A stretch of 64,000 nucleotides of DNA from Aurantiochytrium sp. KH105. Taxonomy: Eukaryota; Sar; Bigyra; Thraustochytrida; Thraustochytriidae. Positions 1 to 9,032 of the stretch are shown piece by piece. Numbering within the stretch: the first letter of the stretch is position 1; every line of letters begins with the position of its first letter. The position numbers and the translations under genes were made by a program. The DNA is taken from positions 119,075 to 183,074 of the forward strand of contig BGKB01000130.1 of assembly GCA_003116975.1 (NCBI GenBank), in the 5' to 3' direction. Under the pieces are notes generated by a model that saw only the letters and a list, made by a program, of their open reading frames with translations, was not told the origin of the DNA and did no database searches.

Positions 1-1219
1 GCTTCCTTCAAGCATTCGCTCGTCCTCATGTCGTGCCTCTTCGGTTGGCCTTAATCGCACGGCACCCTCAATTGGATGCAGCAGGGGTGAGGTCCAGGCA
101 TACTGTCGCAGAGTTACAAGAAGGCACGAAAAGTAGTATGTGGCAATAACGCTCATCAGAGTTGCGATCAGCTTGGGATATGATTCGAGCTCGAGCGGTA
201 GGAAATGCGCGTCACTGTACACGAGATAGGCTTTGCCCTTTAGCTTCTCGATGACAAGCATGGCAAAAAGGTACGCTGTGCACAAATAGGAGACCCACAT
301 CCACCGCGAGCTATGCAAGACAATTCGGTTCATCGACCACTCGATGAGCATAAGTGCCGCGTTGAGCGAGGCAAAAATACGCATCAGAGGTCGGTGAGGG
401 CTTGGAAAATCAAAGTGCGTGCCGCGGTCCAAAAAGATCCAATAGGTAAAACAGAGAAAGAGCGACATGGGAAAGGCAACCTCGTAAAGACACACCATAA
501 CGACCTCGTAGCGGGCAACAGTCCCATCACGACGGGGATTCTTGATGGAGACAAAGGTCGCCATTACAAAGTACAGCGTGTATAACACAAAGGTCCATGG
601 CTCAATATATTCCAGATCGTCGCAACATGACTTGTCGCGGAAAAAGTATACCCACATGGCTATGCGTTGACGTTGAGAAGCGATGATATGCAAACGAGCG
701 AGCAGATGAGCAAGCAGGCAAGGCAAACAGTCAAGGGAGAGAGAGAGAGAGAGAGAGAATTGTCAGCGAATATTCAAGCGTTTGCGCCACCATTAGCTCG
801 ACAAACCAAAACGTACTGATACAGTATGCGACTACCCCGAGTCGATAGAGTCCCAAGGTGAACCTCGAAATTACGCCCACATGCGAGCCATGGCGCAGAT
901 CGAGTGGTGACACGGTGCTCCAAAAATCGCACTCGAGCTGATTCTGCCTCTTGCGCGCTGCCAGCATTTCTGCGTGCGAGTCATCGGGGTCGCTTGATAG
1001 ACCTTCGTCACGAGACATTGCGCTCGCTGGTGTCTTGAAGCCGACGTTCTCTACGCCCTCTGGATCTTGCGCTGCCGCCTGGTGCGCACGCGAAGCCATG
1101 TGCCAATGATATGCTCCCGTCAGGAGCATGAGGAAGGCCAGCACGCCGAGCAGCTCGCCTGCCGCGTCCTTGTCCTCCAGCGCGCCCGACGGGTCGAAGC
1201 CGTCACCAAGACCCATCAT
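1..1219 (-). CDS. Multi-pass membrane protein, rolling-stone-like (partial, spliced)
   Basis: Exon 1 is 817-1219 (134 codons plus one base) and exon 2 runs from 659 past the left edge. The intron 660-816 has donor GTACGT and acceptor CATAG and restores one frame, joining an aromatic hydrophobic helix (..LYRLGVVAYCI) to MWVYFF. The first ATG in frame is at 1219. One hydrophobic segment lies near residues 23-37. Exon 2 then carries at least four more, including EPWTFVLYTLYFVMATF, VAFPMSLFFCFTYWIF and WMWVSYLCTAYLFAML. The order of a Trp-rich first helix, a W-T-F helix and a Y-W helix followed by H-x-D/N resembles the rolling-stone family of integral membrane proteins, whose biochemical role is poorly known. 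The family call rests on memory of the pattern and is tentative; a multi-pass membrane protein is secure. The C-terminus lies outside the window. It is divergent from HslV. Confidence 0.55.
660..816 (-). other. Intron of rolling-stone-like gene
   Basis: Minus-strand intron of 157 bp with donor GTACGT and acceptor CATAG. It contains a (CT)n run on the sense strand (about 735-759) and a CTGAC sequence. Splicing keeps phase 1 and removes an in-frame stop that otherwise follows the low-complexity SLSLSLP read-through. Confidence 0.65.
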
Positions 1220-2249
1220 CGGCTGCTGCTCGCGCTCGTTCGCAGGTCTTCGTTCTGCGTCTGTGCGCGCGCGGGGCACCAGAGCACGGGCAAGCCAGCG
1301 AGCAAGCTACAGCGCCTACCTGATGGCCACCTCTGGTAGGCAGAGCAGGATCGCGACTGCGCGGCAGCTCTGGTCTGTGCAGCAACTGCAAACGAACTTT
1401 GGATTTAGCACAACTGGGCTACGTCCACATGCCACTAGAAGGGAAGGGGAGTCCGCCGTCAGACCTTCCATGGACGAAGTACGAACTGACTACCTGTCAG
1501 AGTCGGAGGTCGTCAACGGGAGCGCAAAGAACGTGACTTTGTAGCCTGCCAATTCGAGGGATTTCGAATCGAGCAGCACGAAGACCGCGGCGACGCCAGT
1601 GCGTCAACATGAAAGTCAGGATTTCAAGTGGCCTCGTGCTTTCACAATTTACTAACATCTCCGTTATGCTCTCGCCAAATCTTGACGTGATTGGTTCTGC
1701 CAACAATTGGTTCCAGTCTTCTCGTACGAAGGCTTGTCCGAAAGTCCTGAGATAAAATCAGATGAAAGCCACGATTCCGCGGCTTTAGAATTAACCCAGC
1801 CTCGCAGGACCGAATGCGTCACGGTCTTCTGCATCAGAGGAGCATCATCACTCTTCCCGACGCCACCACCAGGCTCTCTTGCTCACGCATTAGACCTTGT
1901 TTCGCATGGCAATGCCTGCATTCCTCCCTTCCTTCCTCCGGCCGCGAGCTCGACAAAAGCTACACGGCTCGGAAGTAGACGCGGGAGATCCATCGTGCGC
2001 ACGCAAAGACCACATTTGAGTGATCTACAGGCCCGGCGGCGGCTGCTCAGAAAAGGCGCGCGGCGGCAGAGCCCGATTGATCTTGCGATAGAAAGCGAGC
2101 GAGCGAGCGCGCGTAGGCTGCAGCGTGCACGCGGCCCGAACAGGCACTGCCTCGGGCAAGAGCTCCAACGCAGCGTCGCGCGTCCAAAGCAGTAGCACCT
2201 AGCACCTAGCAGCAGCAGCAGCAGCAGCGGAGCTGCGAAGGAATCTAGG
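1220..2249. other. Divergent intergenic region
   Basis: About 1 kb between the head-to-head starts of the rolling-stone-like gene and HslV. Open frames here are unconvincing in composition. A short CAG-rich run (2210-2228) lies just upstream of the HslV ATG. I see no RNA gene or mobile element; it presumably holds both promoters. Confidence 0.5.
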
Positions 2250-2966
2250 ATGTTGGCAGCAGTATCCAGAATGGCAGCGCCTCGGCTCTCGACCGTGAGC
2301 CGCGGCGCAGCCATGGCAACGCCGCTGCGCAGCGTCGGCGTGGCCCGGGCCATGAGCTCCAGTGCCTTCTCCAACGAAATGCACGGAACCACCATCCTGT
2401 CTGTGCGTCGGGGAGGCAAGGTTGTCGTCATTGGCGATGGGCAGATCTCGCAGGGCAACTCTGTTGTCAAAGGCAATGCTATCAAAGTACGGCGTCTGGG
2501 AGGCAGCAGCGACAAGAATGGTGGAGAAAATGTCGTGCTGGCAGGCTTTGCCGGCGCCACTGCTGACGCGCTGACCCTGCTGGACCGCCTCGAGAAGAAG
2601 CTCGAGCAGTACCCTGGCCAGCTCACTCGCTCTTGTGTTGAGCTCGCCAAGCTCTGGCGTACCGACAAGTACCTGCGGCGTCTGGAAGCCATCATGATCG
2701 TCGTGGACAAGGACGTTTCTCTTACTCTTACTGGCAACGGCGACGTTCTGCACTCACCAGATGGAGTCATTGCTGTCGGCTCGGGCGGTCTTTTCGCGCT
2801 CTCTGCAGCGCGCGCACTCTCTGGCCTCGACGCCCCGGATCTCTCTGCTGAAGAGATTGCCAAGCGTTCAATGGACGTGGCTTCTGAACTCTGCGTCTTC
2901 ACCAACAGCAACTACACGATGGAAACGATTGAAGCCAGCAGCGAGTCCAAGGTCCCTAGCGCCTAA
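2250..2966 (+). CDS. hslV: HslV/ClpQ threonine peptidase, mitochondrial
   Basis: A 238-residue protein. Residues 1-46 are an Arg/Ser/Ala-rich presequence of mitochondrial type ending in MHG. Thr47 starts [10 protein letters not shown], the mature N-terminus of HslV, where the exposed Thr is the nucleophile. GDGQ, [48 protein letters not shown] and AVGSGG follow in the canonical order. HslV forms a double-hexamer peptidase that works with the HslU ATPase; in eukaryotes it is a bacterial-type protease kept in the mitochondria of some protists. Mature length (about 190 residues) fits the family. No HslU gene lies in this window. Activation presumably needs removal of residues 1-46. Confidence 0.95.
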   Translation: MLAAVSRMAAPRLSTVSRGAAMATPLRSVGVARAMSSSAFSNEMHGTTILSVRRGGKVVVIGDGQISQGNSVVKGNAIKVRRLGGSSDKNGGENVVLAGFAGATADALTLLDRLEKKLEQYPGQLTRSCVELAKLWRTDKYLRRLEAIMIVVDKDVSLTLTGNGDVLHSPDGVIAVGSGGLFALSAARALSGLDAPDLSAEEIAKRSMDVASELCVFTNSNYTMETIEASSESKVPSA

Positions 2967-3540
2967 CTTTGCTTCTTTTTCTTTTTTTCTTTTGCAAAAG
3001 AAAGAGTGCGGCGTTGGCCACTAGATTAGAACCGTATGCCCTTAGCATCATCGCAGTGCCCATGGCGCTCGAAACAAGCCGGGCAATCTTTTACTGGACA
3101 CAGCGCGCGACCGCTCCAAGGTCCAGCTCTGTATGTACTCCGGAGAAGAGAAACATTGTTTTCGCCCTACTTTATTCTCTCATCACCAAAGAAACAACCA
3201 AGAAAGTATGAGATGCCCAAGGCGATTCTTGCGTAGACTTTCGGCTGACTTGCGTGCTCTATGCGTCCTGTGCTTTGTAGGGTAACCCAAAATGACTGTC
3301 AACAAATGATCCTCATGTGCAAGCAGGTTTTTCATTAAAATACATTTTCCAGACTTGTAAGCAGATCAAGGCTTTCTTGGTCGAAAGACAAGATCGACAT
3401 GTCTTGTTACTCCTACATTCTCCAGGGGTCTCAGGCGCTTCACCTTTTGTAATGTATTTATTTTTGTAAAAGGTACAAGGTGCTTGCGACTTTTGAGAGC
3501 AAAATGACAAAAATGAAAATGAAAGAGCAATAGCGATATC
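2967..3540. other. Convergent intergenic region, 3' ends of hslV and kinase
   Basis: AT-rich relative to the flanking coding DNA, with no convincing ORF. It is consistent with two 3' untranslated regions meeting tail to tail. No repeat or RNA gene seen. Confidence 0.5.
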
Positions 3541-6153
3541 TCAGGTTTTTTTCGAAGCGCTTGATAAGCCATCAGGTGCTACAGGTGCCGCAGGTGCTGC
3601 AGGTGCCGCAGGTGCTGCAGATGGCTGGTTCTGCTTTTTTGCGGCTGTGACTGCATCTGTCCGACGCTCCATCATCTGACGCAGCGGTTCGGGACGCAGC
3701 TGCCGGGTTGGCAGCGAAAGCGGTCGGGTTTCAGGCCGTTCTGACCTAACGCCCATGCTCGTGTCAAGACGCAACCCAAAATCTGGCAGAGGCACGACCA
3801 TGTCACCACCGTCACTCCCAGCGCCGATGCTGCTTCCGGTCTCATTGCGGCCAAGGCGACTCGACGATGGACTTGCCTGCTCAGCGAAACGACTCAAGTT
3901 TCCAGCGGCAGCGGCGCTGTTCGGGGTCTTCGAGGGAGTAACTGCTGCAAAAGGGCTATTTGTACCCTCGCTGAGATTCGATGCAGCAAAAGTAGTTCCG
4001 GCAGTGCCATCGCTGTCGTGAATCCGGTCATTGGTGGTTGTGGTAGTGGTGGTGACCACCTTTGGTTGTATGCGCTCCGGGGCCGGGGAGGTTAGCGCAT
4101 TCATGAAAGCAGAAGTTGTCCATGATTTGCTGCGCACCATTGGCGTAATGCCAACAGACAGATCAACCTCTGTGACGGCTGCGTTAACTTCGTCTTGCGT
4201 GGGAACAATAAAGTCGCGGTAGGCCTGAGAGAGCTGAGCAAGCTTGGCGCCCTGGCGGACCCAATCGCTCGATTTGATGCCTGGAATATCCAGACGCTCA
4301 TAAGACCGTTTGGCTAGCATACGGTCCAAGAGTTGCATGGCTTCTGGGCTCACATGAGAAACCAAGGTGTCAGGAAACCTCAGTGGCATTGCACGAATGA
4401 GCTTAAAGATTCCCTCTCTTGTATCCGCGAGGAAGGGGACGCATCCAAAGAGCATCATGTAGAGCGTAATGCCGGCGGCCCAAAGATCAGCAAGCTTGCC
4501 TTTGTACTGTACATCATTGAAGTTGTCAAAGTTGCAGGCTTCAGGAGGGAAAAACGCATACGTTCCGATAGGTGGCGAATTCATGTCATCGTTGTGCTGC
4601 ACTTTCTCAATTCCACTCGGTGTTGGCGGGTAGAGAATACCACGCAACCGCCGCATCTCTTCAGAGTCCGGATTAAGTCGCTCGGCGGCAGCGGCGGCGC
4701 GGGGCGTAATGAACGGAATTGCACCCATGCGCGGCGTCTCCACCTGCGAAAGCATGGTGAGCAGACCGCTTGCCTCACTGCGCCGACTTTCGCGCTGACT
4801 TTCACTTGCCAGTCCGCGGCGCTCATGATGATATGAACCCCCATCGTCATCCTCCTCTTCTTCGTTGAGGCCTTCACTTATTGCGTCGTTCAAGATCTCG
4901 TCACCAAGATGAAATTGCATCGATGGAGACTCGAGATTTTCCGTTGTAAGCGTCAGTTTCGGCAAGTCTACCTCCAGCTGCAGCGACGAGGGCGCGAGAG
5001 AACTCTTCTCGCTTTTCTCCGACTCCATCTCCTCTTCGTGCTGCTGCGGCTGCCGTTGCCCTCCTATTGAAAGCGGGGGAGGCGGGGGCTCAGGGATGGG
5101 GGCGCTGGCCTCCCCGTCGTCGTCGAGCCGCTCGTCTTCAGACCCCCCGGCGGGAATGAGGCCAACGAGAGCGCCGTTGCCGGGTCCGAATGCCGCGGAG
5201 CGATCGACTCGCGTCAGATCATCGCACGCATCGGAGCTGTTCCCAATATCGGTGTCTCCATTAAAGACATGGGTAGAGTCGGCATCATACTCGTCGTCCT
5301 CATCGTCCTCATTGTCGCTAATCTCGTCTTCTAGCTCCACGGGCTCGCAAATAGCAGAGACGCCAAAGTCGTTGATTTTGAGTAGTCCCGTCTGCGTCAC
5401 GAGCAAATTGGAAGGCTTGATGTCACGGTGAACAATGCCGTGAAAGTGAAGATACTCGATACCTTTGATGAGCTGTCCAAAGAGGTCGCGTGCGCGCGCC
5501 TCCTCGAGTGGTTTGTTACCTTCGAGTTGGTCGCCCATTATGGGCCCACCATTTACGTACTGCATGACAAGGAAGATACGGTTGTGCTGCGGGAGATCAA
5601 GAATCTCGTGCAGTTGTACAATATTCGGGTGTTGTAGCTTCTTCATGATGGCAATTTCGCGGGCAATGGGCGCTGCGGCGCTGGCGAGGAGGCCAGAGCT
5701 TCGCGCGCGGCCTCGTCGCAGTGTAAGCCTTTTGCGGATGATCTTGACAGCCCATTGGTTGTTGCTCGCGTCCACTGCGAGCCGCACTTGGGCTTGTGAT
5801 CCCTGGCCGAGGATCTTGGTCAGCGTGTATTGGTTTACAACGAGCTCGCCCGTCTCAGGCATGCCTTCGAGGCCTGTTTCCAGCTGCTCATTGGGCGGGT
5901 GAAGGTTGTGATTGCTTTTGTTGTGAGGATGAACGGGGTGGCGATGATTATGCAGCGCGTGAGCGGGCTGCCCTAGCTGCTGCTGCTGCTGCGGCATCTG
6001 TTGAAAGCCTTGCGTCTGCGCGCCCGGCACGCCGGCGAGCCGCTGGCCCGTCAGCGGCTCGGGTGCAGGTGTTGCGTCCGGGGGCAAGGCCTTCCCGTCA
6101 TCCTTCTTGTAAGCGTCCGCCTCTCGCGACGGCGAAGACGACACGCACCCCAT
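3541..6153 (-). CDS. CaMKK/SNF1-activating-kinase-like Ser/Thr kinase with giant activation-segment insert
   Basis: An 870-residue protein from the ATG at 6153; the frame stays open upstream but that part is low-complexity leader. MGCVSSS at the N-terminus is a classic myristoylation/palmitoylation signal, implying membrane attachment. A Gln/His-rich linker precedes the kinase domain, with glycine loop GQGSQAQ, Lys137 in AVKII, HRDIKPSNLL (Asp244) and DFG (Asp262). The substrate-binding end GTYAFFPPEA (Glu538) comes about 276 residues after DFG instead of about 25-30. The insert is acidic and Ser-rich, with a DNEDDEDDEYD run. After it the C-lobe is normal (DLWAAGITLYMMLFGCVPF). The C-tail is low complexity with an AAP repeat. 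GVSAICE after DFG and the C-lobe resemble CaMKK/Elm1-type upstream kinases of AMPK. It should be active, since all catalytic residues are present. It is divergent from glutathione synthetase. Confidence 0.85.
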   Translation of the reverse strand: MGCVSSSPSREADAYKKDDGKALPPDATPAPEPLTGQRLAGVPGAQTQGFQQMPQQQQQLGQPAHALHNHRHPVHPHNKSNHNLHPPNEQLETGLEGMPETGELVVNQYTLTKILGQGSQAQVRLAVDASNNQWAVKIIRKRLTLRRGRARSSGLLASAAAPIAREIAIMKKLQHPNIVQLHEILDLPQHNRIFLVMQYVNGGPIMGDQLEGNKPLEEARARDLFGQLIKGIEYLHFHGIVHRDIKPSNLLVTQTGLLKINDFGVSAICEPVELEDEISDNEDDEDDEYDADSTHVFNGDTDIGNSSDACDDLTRVDRSAAFGPGNGALVGLIPAGGSEDERLDDDGEASAPIPEPPPPPLSIGGQRQPQQHEEEMESEKSEKSSLAPSSLQLEVDLPKLTLTTENLESPSMQFHLGDEILNDAISEGLNEEEEDDDGGSYHHERRGLASESQRESRRSEASGLLTMLSQVETPRMGAIPFITPRAAAAAERLNPDSEEMRRLRGILYPPTPSGIEKVQHNDDMNSPPIGTYAFFPPEACNFDNFNDVQYKGKLADLWAAGITLYMMLFGCVPFLADTREGIFKLIRAMPLRFPDTLVSHVSPEAMQLLDRMLAKRSYERLDIPGIKSSDWVRQGAKLAQLSQAYRDFIVPTQDEVNAAVTEVDLSVGITPMVRSKSWTTSAFMNALTSPAPERIQPKVVTTTTTTTNDRIHDSDGTAGTTFAASNLSEGTNSPFAAVTPSKTPNSAAAAGNLSRFAEQASPSSSRLGRNETGSSIGAGSDGGDMVVPLPDFGLRLDTSMGVRSERPETRPLSLPTRQLRPEPLRQMMERRTDAVTAAKKQNQPSAAPAAPAAPAAPVAPDGLSSASKKT

Positions 6154-6262
6154 CTTCGACCTCTGCTCGAGCGCCCGCGCAGCGCCCGCGCAGCGCCTGC
6201 CAGCGCCCGCGCAGCTTGCGCAGCTTGCGCAGCCCGCGGCGCCGTGACCGATTTTGGCAGCT

Positions 6263-6286
6263 GAGAGAGAGAGAGAGAGAGAGAGA
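6263..6286. repeat. (GA)n run, (CT)n in kinase leader
   Basis: About 12 GA units 110 bp upstream of the kinase ATG; CT on its sense strand. Confidence 0.9.
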
Positions 6287-6722
6287 AGAAAAAGAGGCAG
6301 TGACCCCAAATCTGCTTTAGGGGCCGTGATTCGGGCCTCCTTTTCTGCCCGGCTCGTCGTCTTGTCGGCTGGCTGGCTGCTGCCGCTGCTCCTGCGTGCA
6401 GAACGATGATGAAAATGATGCACTTTCTTGGCAACCTGAAATGGTGAACCTCGAGGCGCTTGCCTTTCGTAGGTTGTACTCCATGGTTCCAGCTTTGCTT
6501 GCAGCAGCTTGCTCGACAAACCTAGGGCGAGGATGTGATGATCGTTTTGTTATGATCGCTAGCCTACGGAAAGAATGCAACGATGGCGAGTGTGCCAACA
6601 TTCGCTGCCCTATGGTCGCCCCGTCCTGCACTTCGTTGATGGCAGTAAGGTGGCCAATGTCCTCGTTGTTCGCTGTCGCGCACATCATGCTTGTTTGCGT
6701 CCCTCTTCACTCTGCATCCATG

Positions 6723-6723
6723 A

Positions 6724-6755
<32 letters not shown>

Positions 6756-6757
6756 GC
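6723..6757. repeat. (GCTT)n microsatellite
   Basis: About seven GCTT units, one with a substitution, upstream of the glutathione synthetase start. A similar run lies at about 30089-30142. Confidence 0.85.
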
Positions 6758-7052
6758 AAAATCGCCGTCCAAGGGTAAGCTCGTTACGCTCGCTCGATCC
6801 CTCGTTCAACACTGCAATCGTCGCGGCCACGACGCTTCTATGCATAGCCTTCAGGTCGGTCGATGCAAGCTGTGAAAAGGTCCGAGGCGCTTGGATCCTG
6901 TGGTGATCCGGCCTCTCTGCTTTCTGACGTCGTTCTATGCTTCGGCTTCGGGAGGCCGGGACTTCGAGCGCCAAAGCCCGAACGAAGGAGCAGCAGGCGG
7001 CACAGAGAGCGGGCGAGGCGAGGCCGAGAGCCACGGAGGGCGCGCGGAGAGA

Positions 7053-8483
7053 ATGCAGGGGCTCACGGACGAGGCGGTGGCCTGGGCCACGGCGCACGGG
7101 CTGCAGATGATGGACGTGGAGCACTCAGCGCTGTGCAAGGCCGCGCCCGTCACGCTGCTGCCGACGCCGCTGTCCAGGAAGGCCTTTGAACACGCAGTGC
7201 ACCTGGCGCAGCCCTTCAACGTGCTGGTCGACAAGGTGGCGCGCGATCTCGACTGGGTGTACAAGACGCTCGACGGCGTTCTGGAGCACGACGAGTTCAC
7301 GGCCCAACTCGTCAAGATCTGCCGCGCCGTCGAGGAAAAGGGCGACGTACAGAGAATCTACCTGGGCATCAACCGCTCCGACTACATGCTGGACCAAGGC
7401 AAAGACCTCTTGCAGGTGGAGCTCAACACAATTGCGTCCTCTTTTGGGTGCTTGTCGGCTCGCGTCGCGCGAATGCATAGATTCCTCATGGATCGCTACC
7501 CCGAGCACGAGACGGTGCAGGAGCGCTGCCCGGACGCGCAGGACGCCACGCGCACGCCTCCAAACCATGCCGACACAGAGATCCCTCGTGCTCTTGCGGA
7601 AGCAGCTCGCATCCATCTCCAGTCGCGCGGCAAGGAGGAGACGACCAAAGCTCCTCCCACGGTCCTCTTTGTGGTCCAAGAGGGCGAGAGGAATTCGTTC
7701 GACCAGCGTTGGCTCGAGTACGAGCTCTGGGATGCCCACAAGGTCGCCTGCATGCGCCGATCCCTGAGCCAGATTAAAGAGCAGGCCTCTGTGAACGACG
7801 CTAACGGTCGCGATCTCATCGTTGACGGCCAGCTCATTTCGGTGGTTTACTTTCGCGCGGGCTACACTCCCAATGACTACCCTAGCGACGTGCAGTGGGA
7901 CGCGCGTCTTCTCATGGAGACATCCAACGCCATCAAGTGCCCGAGCATTGCTTACCAGCTTGTGGGCACGAAGAAGGTGCAGCAGGAGCTCGCGCGCCCC
8001 GGCCAGGTGGAGCGATTTATGGGCGAAGGTCCCGGCGCTGCGCTGCGCACAGGTTTCGCAGGTCTCTGGTCTCTTGACGCCAAGGAACAGGATGAAAGTG
8101 CCAAGGATGCCATCAAGGACGCCATTGCGAATCCGGGCAACTACGTCGTCAAGCCGCAGCGAGAGGGCGGTGGAAACAACATTTACGGCGAGGACGTCAA
8201 AAAGGCGCTCGAGTCCATGTCATCGACCGAACTTGCCTCGTACATTCTCATGCAGCGCATCTTTCCTGAGGAGGTCGATGCCATTCTTGTCAAGGCCGGC
8301 GAGCCCCATTCTGCAAAGGCGCTGCAGGAGCTTGGCGTTTACGGCGTTTATCTCTCGGACGGCTCGAAAGAGCACTTTAATGCATATGCGGGTCAGCTTC
8401 TGCGGACCAAGATGGTTGGCGTTGACGAAGGCGGCGTGGCCACTGGGTTTTCTTGTCTGGACTCTCCGCTTCTTGTCGACTAA
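7053..8483 (+). CDS. GSS: Glutathione synthetase, eukaryotic type
   Basis: A 476-residue protein from the ATG at 7053, close to the usual ~474 of animal GSS; the longer frame from 6891 adds a non-homologous leader. It catalyses ATP-dependent joining of gamma-glutamylcysteine and glycine, the second step of glutathione synthesis, in the cytosol. Family signatures are LGINRSDYML, QVELNTIASSFG (substrate and metal site), VQEGERN..DQRWLEYELW, YFRAGYTPNDYPSDVQWDAR and the glycine-rich ATP lid VVKPQREGGGNNIYGED near residues 364-380. It ends in a GVATGF-containing tail typical of the C-terminal ATP-grasp part. No truncation or missing motif was seen. Head-to-head with the kinase gene and tail-to-tail with the MYB gene. 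Confidence 0.97.
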   Translation: MQGLTDEAVAWATAHGLQMMDVEHSALCKAAPVTLLPTPLSRKAFEHAVHLAQPFNVLVDKVARDLDWVYKTLDGVLEHDEFTAQLVKICRAVEEKGDVQRIYLGINRSDYMLDQGKDLLQVELNTIASSFGCLSARVARMHRFLMDRYPEHETVQERCPDAQDATRTPPNHADTEIPRALAEAARIHLQSRGKEETTKAPPTVLFVVQEGERNSFDQRWLEYELWDAHKVACMRRSLSQIKEQASVNDANGRDLIVDGQLISVVYFRAGYTPNDYPSDVQWDARLLMETSNAIKCPSIAYQLVGTKKVQQELARPGQVERFMGEGPGAALRTGFAGLWSLDAKEQDESAKDAIKDAIANPGNYVVKPQREGGGNNIYGEDVKKALESMSSTELASYILMQRIFPEEVDAILVKAGEPHSAKALQELGVYGVYLSDGSKEHFNAYAGQLLRTKMVGVDEGGVATGFSCLDSPLLVD

Positions 8484-9032
8484 TTATAAGGAGTCTGCAG
8501 GTAGGTAGGTAGGAAGGCCTCTTTACAATCAAGACCCAATAATTTTCTCTCCTTTTTTTGTCTCTCCTGCAGTGCCAATTATTAACTTCTACTTCTTTGT
8601 AAAAGGGTTTGTGCTCTTATATTTGTGACAGCTACTTGCGGAGCGGGAAGACTGTAGCCTACCCCCAATTATTTTGGTATAAATAAAAGTGGTATTACAG
8701 CTCTACCGTGGATTGAGAAAAAAGACGGCCGCGGCCAGCTGCTAGGTTTTCTTCGTCATCCATCGATCGAAAAAATGCGGACATTCCGGAATACAAATCG
8801 GGCAAGATTGGAGGAGTGAGCGAGAAACGAAGGAAGGAAACAAACGAGAGAGACAGAAAGAAAAAGAAAAGAAAAAAGAAAAAAGGGTGCCATTTCTATT
8901 TTATGTTATGCAACTTTCGTAGCGATGTAGAAAATTGCAGATGGTATACGTATACATACACAACAACGTGCAAGACATTTCAGAGTCATTCAAAGCAAAA
9001 TCAATGCTACAGTAAAATGAATCCCTCACGTG
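8484..9032. other. Convergent 3' region, GSS and MYB
   Basis: AT-rich, with TATAAATAAA at about 8680 as a possible polyadenylation signal for GSS and A-rich stretches at 8855-8885. No gene recognised. Confidence 0.45.

Larger units (their letters stand above)
6154..7052. other. Divergent region between kinase and glutathione synthetase
   Basis: It contains a (GA)n run at about 6263-6286 (CT on the sense strand of the kinase leader) and a GCTT tetranucleotide run at about 6723-6757. The glutathione synthetase frame is open from 6891, but residues before the 7053 ATG do not resemble the family. No RNA gene seen. Confidence 0.5.

Noticed and set aside
1707..2195. 162-residue ORF upstream of HslV
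   Set aside because: Random composition, overlaps an opposite ORF equally long, no motif.
6891..7052. Upstream start for glutathione synthetase
   Set aside because: The added 54 residues are unlike GSS and would make it longer than the family.
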